Assembly: GCA_964588725.1 (NCBI GenBank)
Contig: CAZPQL010000007.1
Location: 1-58,371, forward strand
Origin: UBA5972 sp964588725
Lineage (GTDB): Bacteria; Pseudomonadota; Alphaproteobacteria; Rhodobacterales; Rhodobacteraceae
Reading direction: 5' to 3'
DNA: 58,371 nucleotides
The position numbers and the translations under genes are program-made. Below the pieces are notes generated by a model that did no database searches, had not been told where the DNA came from, and saw only the letters and a program-made list of their open reading frames with translations. The stretch's first letter is position 1. The number at the start of each line of letters is the position of its first letter. Below, in pieces: positions 26,014 to 34,296 of this stretch.

Positions 26014-27026
26014 GCAACATACCTCTGATAAATGCACGTGATCTGTCTGTGCATTATCCGCTGAGCGGTGGGCTTATCGGCCCAAAGCCCGTGGTTAAAG
26101 CCGTCGAAGGCGTAAATGTCGACATTGTCAAAGGCAGCTTTTTTGGGCTGGTCGGCGAATCGGGTTCTGGAAAAACCACGTTGGGACGCGCATTGCTGCG
26201 CGCAGCGCCAATTACACGCGGGACGATCAATTACAATGACGGCGACGTTGAATACGATTTGCACGAGGTCAAGGACGCGGCGCTGAAGGATTATCGCACG
26301 CGCGCGCAATTGATTTTTCAGGACCCTTACGCCGCGTTGAGCCCGCGCATGACCGTTCGCGATATCATTGCGGAACCATTGGAAGTTATGGGCCTTACCA
26401 AGTCGCGTGCCGAAACCGACGAACGCGTGCGGGAAATCGCTGAAAAATGCCGCCTCAATCTTGAACACTTGCGCCGGTTTCCACACGCGTTTTCAGGCGG
26501 GCAACGCCAGCGGATATCGATTGCGCGCGCCTTGGTCTCGCGACCGCAGTTTGTGGTTGCCGATGAATCCGTTGCCGCGCTTGACGTATCCATTCAGGCC
26601 GATGTGCTCAATCTACTGAAAGACATCCAGCAGGAAATGGGCCTGACGTTCCTGTTCATCAGTCACGACCTTTCTGTTGTCGCGCATGTCTGTGACCACG
26701 TTGCGGTGATGTACCTGGGCCGCCTTGTGGAAACAGCGCCGACGCGCGATCTGTTCTTCAATCCGCGCCACCCGTACACCCGTGCGCTTTTGTCGGCCAT
26801 TCCGTCGCTGGACCCTGATGATCGCGGCAAAGCGCAAAAGCTCGAGGGCGAAATCCCCTCGCCCACCAATCCGCCACCTGGCTGCAAATTTCAGACGCGC
26901 TGTCCCAACGCCATTGATATTTGCCGCAGAGACGAACCAAAACTTGAAGAAACGGGTAAGGAACACAACGTTGCCTGCCACCGCTGGAAAGAACTTGCGG
27001 AGCAGCTGGAAAAGGTTGGTGCCTAG
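26010..27026 (+). CDS. Peptide-type ABC transporter ATP-binding protein (DppF-like)
   Basis: Second ATPase, 338 residues, forming a heterodimer with the preceding one. Walker A GESGSGKTTLGRAL, signature AFSGGQRQRISIARAL, Walker B FVVADESVAALDVS (Ser in place of the usual Pro) and FISHDLSVVAHV are clear. The C-terminal domain has TNPPPGCKFQTRCP and DICRRDEP. A short gap follows that holds a repeat element. Last gene of the transporter operon, convergent with the sarcosine-oxidase-type operon. Confidence 0.92.
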   Translation: MSNIPLINARDLSVHYPLSGGLIGPKPVVKAVEGVNVDIVKGSFFGLVGESGSGKTTLGRALLRAAPITRGTINYNDGDVEYDLHEVKDAALKDYRTRAQLIFQDPYAALSPRMTVRDIIAEPLEVMGLTKSRAETDERVREIAEKCRLNLEHLRRFPHAFSGGQRQRISIARALVSRPQFVVADESVAALDVSIQADVLNLLKDIQQEMGLTFLFISHDLSVVAHVCDHVAVMYLGRLVETAPTRDLFFNPRHPYTRALLSAIPSLDPDDRGKAQKLEGEIPSPTNPPPGCKFQTRCPNAIDICRRDEPKLEETGKEHNVACHRWKELAEQLEKVGA

Positions 27027-27110
27027 GGCGAAATCCGGCGCTACGGTGCGCTTTACAAAAGCGAATGCAATCAAAGGATGGCAAATCCCGACAGTCGCTT
27101 GATGTGACGT

Positions 27111-27216
27111 GCTAAAGCGCAATCCAAAAAGTGGGCACCGGTTTTCGGAATAAATTGCGCGCAAGATCAAAAGGATAGAGCCGCTCCGCTGATTCAGATA
27201 AAAAGGATGCGGCTCT
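27111..27216. repeat. Palindromic intergenic repeat resembling a Rhizobiales element
   Basis: Two nested palindromes fill the gap between the two convergent operons. GCGCAAT (27117-27123) pairs with ATTGCGC (27154-27160) around AAAAAGTGGGCACCGGTTTT, a string like one I know from Rhizobiales intergenic repeats. AGAGCCGC (27177-27184) pairs perfectly with GCGGCTCT (27209-27216). The second stem ends at the stop codon of the leftward gamma-subunit gene and may help terminate it. Confidence 0.5.
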
Positions 27217-27781
27217 AGTCCAAATTGACCAAAGAGATTTCGACGGTCCGCAAAAATGAAATGGCAGACGAACTTGCCGATAGCATAAGATATGCAGACT
27301 GGCCGGTTCGCACGATTATCACACCAAGATGTTCCATCGCCGTGCGGGCGACCGCGCCCGGGCCAAATTTGGTTGAGTGCAGATCTATCGGGCAAATCCG
27401 CTCCAGCGCAGGCAGGGCATCGGGGCCGGATATTTCTAACCCCACCCAGACATCCGACTGATCCGTTGTGTAAACGGTGTTGTTCAGTTGCCGGCTGACC
27501 AAGGTTTCCGCGTCCGGCGTGTCTCGGCTGAACACAACAAAAAGCTGGTCGCGACTTAGGCGGAGAATGCGGCAATTGTTCTTGGCAACCACAGATCCGC
27601 CAATTTCCGGAATGTTCACCCCAAAAGCATTTGACATGGCGGATTCTGCTTTGGCGTCGCCACCAAGCGGGATAGCAACGGACACCAGCGCCAGGTCGGT
27701 GATTTCTGTCAGAGAGGTGTCTCCAAACACGCGGGAGTACCCGTCCAGAAACGGCTCGGCTGTCAGGGTCGTCTCAACCAC
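27215..27781 (-). CDS. soxG: Sarcosine oxidase-type gamma subunit (MgdD candidate)
   Basis: Gamma subunit of a heterotetrameric sarcosine oxidase/N-methylglutamate dehydrogenase, 188 residues. The start is the GTG at 27781: AAGGAGG stands eight bases upstream, inside the end of the alpha-subunit gene, giving an 8-bp overlap (GTGGTTGA). Readings from 27805 or 27823 ignore this site. Family features include the GcvT-like fold, seen in RILRLSRDQLFVVFS, VGLEISGPDAL and GVIIVRTGQSAYLMLSASSSA. In the complex it packs on the alpha subunit. Gene order beta-delta-alpha-gamma is conserved for both soxBDAG and mgdABCD. Confidence 0.82.
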   Translation of the reverse strand: MVETTLTAEPFLDGYSRVFGDTSLTEITDLALVSVAIPLGGDAKAESAMSNAFGVNIPEIGGSVVAKNNCRILRLSRDQLFVVFSRDTPDAETLVSRQLNNTVYTTDQSDVWVGLEISGPDALPALERICPIDLHSTKFGPGAVARTAMEHLGVIIVRTGQSAYLMLSASSSAISFLRTVEISLVNLD

Positions 27782-30722
27782 GCTGTATACCTCCTTCCGG
27801 GTCATAAAAATGCGGCGATACAATCTCGACTTCGACCGAGCTATTCCGCGCAGGGTTCACGGCATTCACAATCTCGCCCCGACGCGAGTCACCGCGTTTT
27901 ATAAAACCAAGACCAAGCGAATGGCCAAAAGTGGGCGAATAGGCCACTGAGGTCATCCATCCCTGATCGTTGGCCATAGTGGCCTCGTCACCCTTGTTGA
28001 TGAAGTGCGCGCCCGCCGCTAGTGACTGACCTCGATCCACAGGGCGAAACCCTACCAGTTTGATGGCATTTTCGTTCTGCATTTCGGAACGTTCCGACAA
28101 GGTGCTGCCAATGCTGTCCTTTTTCTTTGACACCATACCTGCCATGCCAAGGTTAAGCGCCGTGGTCTGGCCGTTCAGCTCGTTGCCTGCGGCGTGGCCC
28201 TTTTCGATGCGCATGACTCCCAAGGCCTCGGTGCCATATGGGACCGCGTCAAATTCTTCACCGGCCCGCATCAGCGCTGCCATCAGCGAATTGCCAAAGC
28301 GGGCTGGAACAGCGATTTCAAACGCCATTTCGCCGGAAAACGAGATGCGGAACAGCCGTGCGGGCGTGCCGCCGCAGATGGTCAGCGCTGAGCAGGCCAT
28401 GAAGGGGAAGGCTTCGTTTGACAGATCGAAATTGTCATCGACAACTTTTTTCAAAAGCGCACGCGAGTTGGGACCGGCCACGGCAAATTGCGCCCAGCCA
28501 TCGGTGGCTGAAATCAGATGCACATCCAGCCCCGGCCACAGGCACTGGCGGGCAAATTCCATGCGGCGGAACACCAGAACCGCATTGGCGGTGGTGGTGG
28601 TCATCACAAAGTGGTTTTCGCTCAACCGCGCGGTGGTGCCATCGTCATAGGCGATGCCGTCCTCGCGCAGCATCAGACCATAGCGCACTTTGCCGACGGG
28701 TACTTTCAGGAACGGGTTGCTGTAAATTCTGTTCAGAAACTCAGCCGCGTCTTTGCCCTGAATGTCAATCTTGCCAAGCGTGGTCACGTCGCAGATACCG
28801 ACAGAGGCACGGGTCATCTCGACCTCGCGGTCAACCGAATCCCGCCAGCCCTTTTCGCCGGGTCGCGCAAACCACTGCGCCCGCAGCCAGTTGCCGACCT
28901 CAACGAATGTGGCGCCGTTGTCTGCGGCCCATTTGTGGCTGGGGGTCAAGCGGGTGGGGCGGAATTCCTTGCCCCGCGCGCGTCCGGCAAGTGCGCCAAT
29001 TGGAATGGGTGTGTAGGGCGGACGAAAGATCGTGGTGCCGGTTTCGGGGATGGTTTTGCCAGTGCATTCGGCCATGATTGCCAGTGCCGGAATGTTGCTG
29101 GTTTTGCCCTGATCGGTGGCCATGCCAAGGGTGGTATAGCGTTTCAGGTGTTCAACAGATTTGAAACCCTCGCGATAGGACAGTTTGACATCCTTGACCG
29201 TGACATCGTTTTGCATATCCAGCCAGGCGCGCCTGGGGCTGTCGGTGACGTGCCAGAAAGCAGAGGTTTTGACGGCGTCACCTTCAGCTTTTGGCGCTGC
29301 CTTGCGGCTGGGGGTAAAGCCCAGGTCTTTGACGACGGCGTTGGCCACTTTGTGCCCGGCAGTCAGGGCGTCCGGCAGCGACAGTTCGCCATTCGCGGCC
29401 CCGACCACTGACATGCCGACTGGTAGATCCTTGCCGGGTACAAAGGCAGCGATATCGTCGCGCCACAACGGTCTGCCCCGCTGATGGCAGGTCAGATGCA
29501 CGTTGGGCGACCAGCCGCCGGATACGGCCAGACAATCCGTGTTTATCGACTGGCCATTTGAAAGTTTGATCGATTTCAGCCCCTTACGGCCTTTGGTGTC
29601 AACAATCCGTCCGTTCATAAGGGTCAGCGCCCCGGGGATTGTCGCCGGGGCGGGAACGTCGCGGGTATCCACAACCGCAGAGACACCAACGCCTTTGGCG
29701 TGCAGATCGCTGGCCGTACGCCAACCGTCGTCGTTGTTGGTGAAGATCGTCACGTTGCTGCCGGGGGCGGCGCCAAAGCGGTTTACGTAGGTGCGCACAG
29801 CACCGGCCAGCATCACCCCCGGACGGTCGTTGTTGGCAAAGGCAATACCCCGTTCGGTTGCACCGGCGCTCAAAACAGCACGTTTGGAATAAATTTTCCA
29901 CAGGATCTGACGCGGTTTGCCGCCGCTGTTTGCCAGATGATCGGTACACCGTTCAAGTGCACCATATATGCCGTGATCGTAAGCGCCATAAACCGTGGTG
30001 CGGGCCATCACGCGCACGTTGTCCATGGATTTCAGTTCGGCCACGGCCTGCGCCGCCCATTCGCTGCATGACATGCCGCTGAGCGCCATCGTTTCGGCGT
30101 TCAGGCGACCGCCGATCAAAAAGTCCTCATCCGCCAGAATGACCCGTGCACCGGATCGACCGGCGGCAAGTGCCGCAGCCAGACCTGCAGGACCGGCACC
30201 GACAATCAGAACATCGCAGTGCAAAAATCCCTTGTCATAGCTGTCCGGGTCTTCCTGCATCGATAGTTTTCCCAGACCCGCAGACATGCGGATCATCGGC
30301 TCGTAAAACTTTTCCCAAAAGGATTTTGGCCACATGAAAGTTTTGTAATAAAACCCGGCTGACAGAAACGGCGCCAGTAAATCGGTCACCGCCATCACGT
30401 CATATTCAAGCGAGCCGCGATGGTTTTGGCTGGTGGCAGTCAGGCCATCAAAAAGCTCTGCCACAGTGGCCCGCGTATTGGGTTCCAGGTGCGCACCGTT
30501 GCGCAGCTGAACCAGTGCGTTTGGTTCTTCGGACCCGGCGGTGAAAATCCCCCGGGGGCGGTGATATTTGAAGCTGCGGCCAACCAGACGCTGGCCGTTG
30601 GCCAAAAGGGCAGATGCCAAAGTGTCGCCGCTGTAGCCTTGCATAGATTTGCCGTTGAAGGTGAAGTTCAGTGGCGCCGCGCGGTCAACCAAACCGCCGG
30701 TGATGCGATTGGACTGGTTCAT
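27774..30722 (-). CDS. soxA: Sarcosine oxidase-type alpha subunit (MgdC candidate)
   Basis: Largest subunit, 982 residues. Domains in order: an N-terminal ferredoxin-like fold without cluster cysteines (about 15-105; GYSGDTLASALLANG and FKYHRPRGIFTAG are typical); an NAD-binding pyridine-nucleotide oxidoreductase domain with VLIVGAGPAGLAAALAAGR near 170; and a C-terminal GcvT-like tetrahydrofolate domain from about 600, including VGICDVTTLGKIDIQGKDAAEFLN. The last channels the oxidised methyl group to tetrahydrofolate. It overlaps the delta gene by ATGA. Close linkage to mgs- and tmm-type genes favours N-methylglutamate as substrate, but sarcosine is not excluded. Confidence 0.92.
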   Translation of the reverse strand: MNQSNRITGGLVDRAAPLNFTFNGKSMQGYSGDTLASALLANGQRLVGRSFKYHRPRGIFTAGSEEPNALVQLRNGAHLEPNTRATVAELFDGLTATSQNHRGSLEYDVMAVTDLLAPFLSAGFYYKTFMWPKSFWEKFYEPMIRMSAGLGKLSMQEDPDSYDKGFLHCDVLIVGAGPAGLAAALAAGRSGARVILADEDFLIGGRLNAETMALSGMSCSEWAAQAVAELKSMDNVRVMARTTVYGAYDHGIYGALERCTDHLANSGGKPRQILWKIYSKRAVLSAGATERGIAFANNDRPGVMLAGAVRTYVNRFGAAPGSNVTIFTNNDDGWRTASDLHAKGVGVSAVVDTRDVPAPATIPGALTLMNGRIVDTKGRKGLKSIKLSNGQSINTDCLAVSGGWSPNVHLTCHQRGRPLWRDDIAAFVPGKDLPVGMSVVGAANGELSLPDALTAGHKVANAVVKDLGFTPSRKAAPKAEGDAVKTSAFWHVTDSPRRAWLDMQNDVTVKDVKLSYREGFKSVEHLKRYTTLGMATDQGKTSNIPALAIMAECTGKTIPETGTTIFRPPYTPIPIGALAGRARGKEFRPTRLTPSHKWAADNGATFVEVGNWLRAQWFARPGEKGWRDSVDREVEMTRASVGICDVTTLGKIDIQGKDAAEFLNRIYSNPFLKVPVGKVRYGLMLREDGIAYDDGTTARLSENHFVMTTTTANAVLVFRRMEFARQCLWPGLDVHLISATDGWAQFAVAGPNSRALLKKVVDDNFDLSNEAFPFMACSALTICGGTPARLFRISFSGEMAFEIAVPARFGNSLMAALMRAGEEFDAVPYGTEALGVMRIEKGHAAGNELNGQTTALNLGMAGMVSKKKDSIGSTLSERSEMQNENAIKLVGFRPVDRGQSLAAGAHFINKGDEATMANDQGWMTSVAYSPTFGHSLGLGFIKRGDSRRGEIVNAVNPARNSSVEVEIVSPHFYDPEGGIQRG

Positions 30723-31006
30723 CTGCTGCGCCCCTGATTGATTGCCACGTCACGGGCCAGTTCGACTTTGGCGATTTCGTGCGTCAGCGTGTTGCGGGTG
30801 ACCACAAGCCACGAGCGGTCGCCCTGTTCGTGATACCAAAGTTCACGCAACTCACCGGCCGGATTGTCGCGCAGATAGAGGTATTCATAAAAGGCATCGG
30901 CGGCATCGCTGTTTTGCCAGTCCGGTCGGTCGATCAGGCTGGCGTCACCGAGATAAACAAACTCGGCAGCGTCGCGCGGGCCTAGCAGGGGATGGTTGAT
31001 GATCAT
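30719..31006 (-). CDS. soxD: Sarcosine oxidase-type delta subunit without the usual zinc ligands (MgdB candidate)
   Basis: A 95-residue delta subunit. The family start NHPLLGPR and the later WYHEQGDRSW, RNTLTHEI are recognisable. In the structurally known bacterial enzyme zinc is held by Cys6, Cys9, His59 and Cys63. Here the equivalent positions are His5, Leu8, His59 and Asp63, so the classical site is lost. Whether this marks N-methylglutamate dehydrogenases or only this lineage needs an alignment. It overlaps the alpha gene by 4 bp and lies 132 bp after the beta gene. Confidence 0.85.
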   Translation of the reverse strand: MIINHPLLGPRDAAEFVYLGDASLIDRPDWQNSDAADAFYEYLYLRDNPAGELRELWYHEQGDRSWLVVTRNTLTHEIAKVELARDVAINQGRSR

Positions 31007-31073
31007 GGCAACTCAGACCTCGCCCAGGCCCCCTCCGGAGCAAAGGCGGAATGATGACCATAAATCCATCGCC

Positions 31074-31096
31074 CCCCTTTCCCGGTGGGAGAGGGG
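31074..31096. repeat. C/G-rich hairpin between delta and beta subunit genes
   Basis: CCCCTTTCCC and GGGAGAGGGG pair around GGT with one G-U pair, followed by TTGGGGGAGAGG. Such strings occur as dispersed intergenic repeats in many proteobacteria. It sits in the 132-bp gap inside the soxBDAG-type operon and has no T-run on the transcribed strand, so it is more likely an mRNA-stabilising or repeat element than a terminator. Confidence 0.4.
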
Positions 31097-31138
31097 TTGG
31101 GGGAGAGGAAGAATTCTGCATTCATCATCGCACCATCC

Positions 31139-32389
31139 TCAATGCAGGTTTGGCTGGGCGCCCTGGCCCTTTTCGTCGATCAGGTTGCCGCGTTTGAAAC
31201 GGTCCAGCCGCATTTGCGTGGCCACCTCGTGCGGTTGTCCGGTGGCCAGCAGGTGCGCGTAACACAGCCCGCTGGCCGGCGTTGCCTTAAAGCCGCCGTA
31301 ACACCAGCCACCGTTGAAAAACAGGCCGTCAATATGGGTTCTGTCGATAAAGGGTGAGCCGTCCATGGACATGTCCATCAACCCGCCCCACGACCGCAGC
31401 AGCCGCACGCGTCCGATCATCGGCATGATGGCCATGCCGCCTTCGCACACGTCTTCGACAACCGGCAAATTGCCCCGCTGTGCATAAGAATTATAACCGT
31501 CGATATCACCGCCAAATACCAGCCCGCCCTTGTCGGACTGGCTGACATAAAAATGGCCGGCACCGAAGGTAATGACCCCTGGGAGTGTGGGTTTCAAACC
31601 TTCGGTGACGAAAGCCTGCAAAACATGGCTTTCTATTGGCAGGCGCATACCTGCCAAGGCCATTACGCGACTGGAAGAGCCCGCCACGCAAGACGCAACT
31701 TTTTTGGCTTTGATCGCACCTTTGGTGGTTTCAACACCGGTGCAGACGCCGTTTTCGATGTGAAATCCGGTGACTTCGCAGTTTTGGATGATGTCGACAC
31801 CGCGACTGTCAGCTCCGCGGGCAAAGCCCCAGGCCACCGCGTCGTGACGCACGGTGCCACCGCGCCGCTGAAACAGCCCGCCTTTGATCGGGAACCGCGC
31901 GTTGTCAAAATCGAGAAATGGCAATTCGGTTCGCAGGTCATCGGCACTGGCCAGTTCCGCGTCGGCCCCGGACAATATCATGGCATTGGCGCGGCGCACA
32001 AAAGCATCGCGCTGGGGATCAGAGTGAAACAGATTCAGGATCGAACGCTGGCTGACCATGGCGTTATAGTTGAAATCCTGCTCCAGCCCCTCCCACAGTT
32101 TCATGGACAGTTCGTAAAATGGCTGGTTCCCCGGCAGCATATAGTTGGATCGAATGATCGTTGTATTGCGGCCAACGTTTCCCGAACCGAGCCAGCCTTT
32201 TTCAATGACCGCCACATTATTAATGCCGTAGGTTTTGGATAAATAATATGCGGTTGCCAGCCCATGCCCGCCGCCGCCGATAATGATAACATCGTAAGCG
32301 GATTTAGGTTCCGGCTCGCGCCATACCGGTTTCCAGCCCTTGTTGCCGGTTAAACCTTGCAGGAATATTTTGACAGCCGAATAGTGCAT
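31139..32389 (-). CDS. soxB: Sarcosine oxidase-type beta subunit (MgdA candidate)
   Basis: Catalytic flavin subunit, 416 residues from ATG 32389 (MHYSAVKIF, the usual family start). The FAD-binding VIIIGGGGHGLATAYYL begins near residue 34, followed by EKGWLGSGNVGRNTTIIRSNY. His182 in TVRHDAVAWGFARGA aligns with the histidine that holds FMN covalently in heterotetrameric sarcosine oxidase. The C-terminus has WGGLMDMSMDGSPFI and FNGGWCYGGFKATPASG. It oxidises an N-methyl amino acid; the cluster suggests N-methylglutamate. First gene of the leftward operon, divergent from the AraC regulator, 86 bp apart. Confidence 0.92.
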   Translation of the reverse strand: MHYSAVKIFLQGLTGNKGWKPVWREPEPKSAYDVIIIGGGGHGLATAYYLSKTYGINNVAVIEKGWLGSGNVGRNTTIIRSNYMLPGNQPFYELSMKLWEGLEQDFNYNAMVSQRSILNLFHSDPQRDAFVRRANAMILSGADAELASADDLRTELPFLDFDNARFPIKGGLFQRRGGTVRHDAVAWGFARGADSRGVDIIQNCEVTGFHIENGVCTGVETTKGAIKAKKVASCVAGSSSRVMALAGMRLPIESHVLQAFVTEGLKPTLPGVITFGAGHFYVSQSDKGGLVFGGDIDGYNSYAQRGNLPVVEDVCEGGMAIMPMIGRVRLLRSWGGLMDMSMDGSPFIDRTHIDGLFFNGGWCYGGFKATPASGLCYAHLLATGQPHEVATQMRLDRFKRGNLIDEKGQGAQPNLH

Positions 32390-32475
32390 GTGATGCCGAT
32401 TACCCAAAGAACACGCCATCATTGAACAATAAAATCACGATAGACTTTCCCAAAACAGTCAATTATTTTTCTAAA

Positions 32476-33432
32476 ATGGACAATGAGTCGCAAAATATCG
32501 GCAAACGGACCATTGGCATCCTGCCGATCCCGGGTTTTGCACTTCTGTCGTACGCTGCGACGGTCGAACCGTTTCGCGCGGCAAATTTACTTGGCCAGAA
32601 TGACCTGTACGAAACGATCATCGTAGGTTTGGATACAGACCCGATCCCAAGTTCGGGCGCAGCCCATATCAATCCGCAAGCGACCATCAGCGAGGCGCTG
32701 TCACTGGACTACCTGTTTGTGGTGGCTGGCGGCGATCCGGGGGCTTTTAACGACAAACGGGTTTTCAAATGGCTTGGGCGACTCGCCCGCGCGCGTGTCC
32801 AGATCGGTGGCGTATCCGGGGGTCCGGTGATTCTGGCTCGTGCAGGTCTGATGACTGGGCGGCGCATGACAGTCCACTGGGAGCACGCTGCGGCGTTGGC
32901 AGAAATGTCGCCGCATCTGGCGATCGAGCGTTCGCTTTACATTATCGACCGTGATCGCGTGACATGCGCAGGCGGGACAGCGGCGCTCGATTTGATGCAC
33001 GCCCTGATAACCGGACATCATGGCGCACAATTCGCGGGCCGCATCAGCGATTGGTTTATGCATACGGAAATTCGCCCGTCTATAGGACCGCAACGGCGCG
33101 GGCTGGTCGCCCGGGTCGGCACGACGAACTCTGCTGTGCTAAGCGCTGTGCAAGCTATGGAAAATCACATCGCCGATCCGTTAATACTGGGGCAATTGGC
33201 CGAAATAGCCACTGTTTCCCCAAGGCATCTGAACCGGCTGTTCATAGCCAAAACAGGAAAAACAACCATGGGATATTACCGTGCGCTCCGGCTGGACAAG
33301 GCAGACAATTTGCTTAAAAACTCTGCTTTGTCACTGACAGAAATCGCTTTGGCCACTGGTTTTGCCAATTCCTCGCATTTCAGCAGGGTTTTTTCCGCCC
33401 ATTTCAATTTTGCGCCATCCAAGTCCCGGTAG
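32476..33432 (+). CDS. GlxA-type AraC family regulator (GbdR-like)
   Basis: A 318-residue regulator with an N-terminal DJ-1/PfpI-like (amidotransferase-fold) sensor domain, about 10-180 (GILPIPGFALLSYAATVEPFR, then GGVSGGPVILARAG), and a C-terminal double helix-turn-helix, about 215-318 (LAEIATVSPRHLNRLF and LTEIALATGFANSSHFSRVF). The class includes GbdR and related activators of betaine, carnitine and sarcosine catabolism. Divergent placement from the beta-subunit gene suggests it activates that operon. I chose ATG 32476; a TTG at 32422 is also in frame, and neither has a strong ribosome site. The C-terminus (FAPSKSR) is slightly short. Confidence 0.85.
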   Translation: MDNESQNIGKRTIGILPIPGFALLSYAATVEPFRAANLLGQNDLYETIIVGLDTDPIPSSGAAHINPQATISEALSLDYLFVVAGGDPGAFNDKRVFKWLGRLARARVQIGGVSGGPVILARAGLMTGRRMTVHWEHAAALAEMSPHLAIERSLYIIDRDRVTCAGGTAALDLMHALITGHHGAQFAGRISDWFMHTEIRPSIGPQRRGLVARVGTTNSAVLSAVQAMENHIADPLILGQLAEIATVSPRHLNRLFIAKTGKTTMGYYRALRLDKADNLLKNSALSLTEIALATGFANSSHFSRVFSAHFNFAPSKSR

Positions 33433-33435
33433 ATT

Positions 33436-34122
33436 TCAAGTCTCGGCTGCCCTCGTCAAGGTCAGCCGCGCTGTTTCCAGATGTTCTTTCATCAAATTGG
33501 CTGCCTTTTCGGGTTCGCGGTTTTTAATTGCAATCAAAATTTGACGGTGCTGTGCATTGTATCGGCCGATAATATCCTCGTTTAGTGTAAGATGCCGCAT
33601 CCGGTTCCATTCGTCCTGATCACGCACCGATGTGATTTGATCAATGATCCAGATCAGCAGGGGGTTATTTGTACAATGGGCTAGCGCGCGATGAAATCGG
33701 GTATCCGTCTCGCCAAACGACGCCGGATCGTTTCTGTCGGACTCCATTTTGTCACAGAGCTTAGCGATCTCGTCAAGTTTTGCACGACGGCCGTGCAATA
33801 CAGCCAGACGGCAAATATGCGGTTCAAGCGCGAATCGCGTGTCCATTAATTCAAGCGGATTGGCGGTTTCAATGACGTTATTATTGGATTGGGCCGCGTA
33901 AGTGACGTAGGTACCGCTGCCGGCACGTATTTTTACGTAATTTTCTTTTTCCAAATGCAGCAGAGCGGCACGCATTGTGCCGCGAGCAACCCCGTAGTCT
34001 TCAGCCAGACGTCTTTCAGGCGGAAGCCTGTCGTGTAACCGCAGATTACCTTTGGATATTTCGCGTCTCAAATCGCTTGAAATATCTGCCGCGCCCAGGT
34101 TTTTCCGCTGGCCTTTATCCAT
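33436..34122 (-). CDS. GntR family regulator, FadR subfamily (FCD domain)
   Basis: A 228-residue regulator. The N-terminal winged helix includes LHDRLPPERRLAEDYGVARGT and LLHLEKENYVKIRAGSGTYV. The C-terminal all-helical FCD domain carries likely metal/ligand histidines in DTRFHRALAHC, YNAQHRQIL and MKEHLETARL. The start at ATG 34122 has a perfect GGAGG eight bases upstream; longer readings lie in the control region. It is divergent from the FAD oxidoreductase gene and hence probably represses the amine gene run, with a small acid or amine as effector. It ends three bases from the convergent AraC gene. Confidence 0.88.
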   Translation of the reverse strand: MDKGQRKNLGAADISSDLRREISKGNLRLHDRLPPERRLAEDYGVARGTMRAALLHLEKENYVKIRAGSGTYVTYAAQSNNNVIETANPLELMDTRFALEPHICRLAVLHGRRAKLDEIAKLCDKMESDRNDPASFGETDTRFHRALAHCTNNPLLIWIIDQITSVRDQDEWNRMRHLTLNEDIIGRYNAQHRQILIAIKNREPEKAANLMKEHLETARLTLTRAAET

Positions 34123-34154
34123 CAGTCGATCCTCCGATTTCGACCAATAATATA

Positions 34155-34192
34155 CCAAATCTGACAAATTTCCAGCAAAATCTGCCATTTTG
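34155..34192. promoter_or_regulatory. Pair of related 16-17-bp elements, candidate GntR operators
   Basis: CAAATCTGACAAATTT (34156-34171) and CAAAATCTGCCATTTT (34176-34191) are near copies about two helical turns apart in the 174-bp AT-rich gap between the GntR gene and the FAD oxidoreductase gene. Spacing and position suit two regulator dimers on one face of the DNA. No match to a known FadR-type consensus was confirmed. Confidence 0.35.
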
Positions 34193-34296
34193 GACCATAT
34201 GCGGTTGACTTTCTGGTTGAAAAAGAAAAATGTTTCTGAACAATCTAAGTTTGACGGAAGCACAACGGCCTAACCTTTCCACTTAGGATAAACAAA

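Noticed and set aside
26613..27575. Leftward reading of 320 codons across the second ATPase gene and the repeat
   Set aside because: It crosses an ABC ATPase with all motifs, the repeat element and the gamma-subunit gene, and shows no domain.
28518..29411. Rightward reading of 297 codons inside the alpha-subunit gene
   Set aside because: Low-complexity shadow of the GcvT and oxidoreductase domains read in the opposite direction.
31016..31138. Terminator between delta- and beta-subunit genes
   Set aside because: The CCCCTTTCCC/GGGAGAGGGG hairpin has no T-run on the leftward transcript and lies inside a conserved operon.
27215..32389. Assigning the tetramer firmly as sarcosine oxidase
   Set aside because: Sequence family cannot separate it from N-methylglutamate dehydrogenase; context favours the latter, so both names are kept open.
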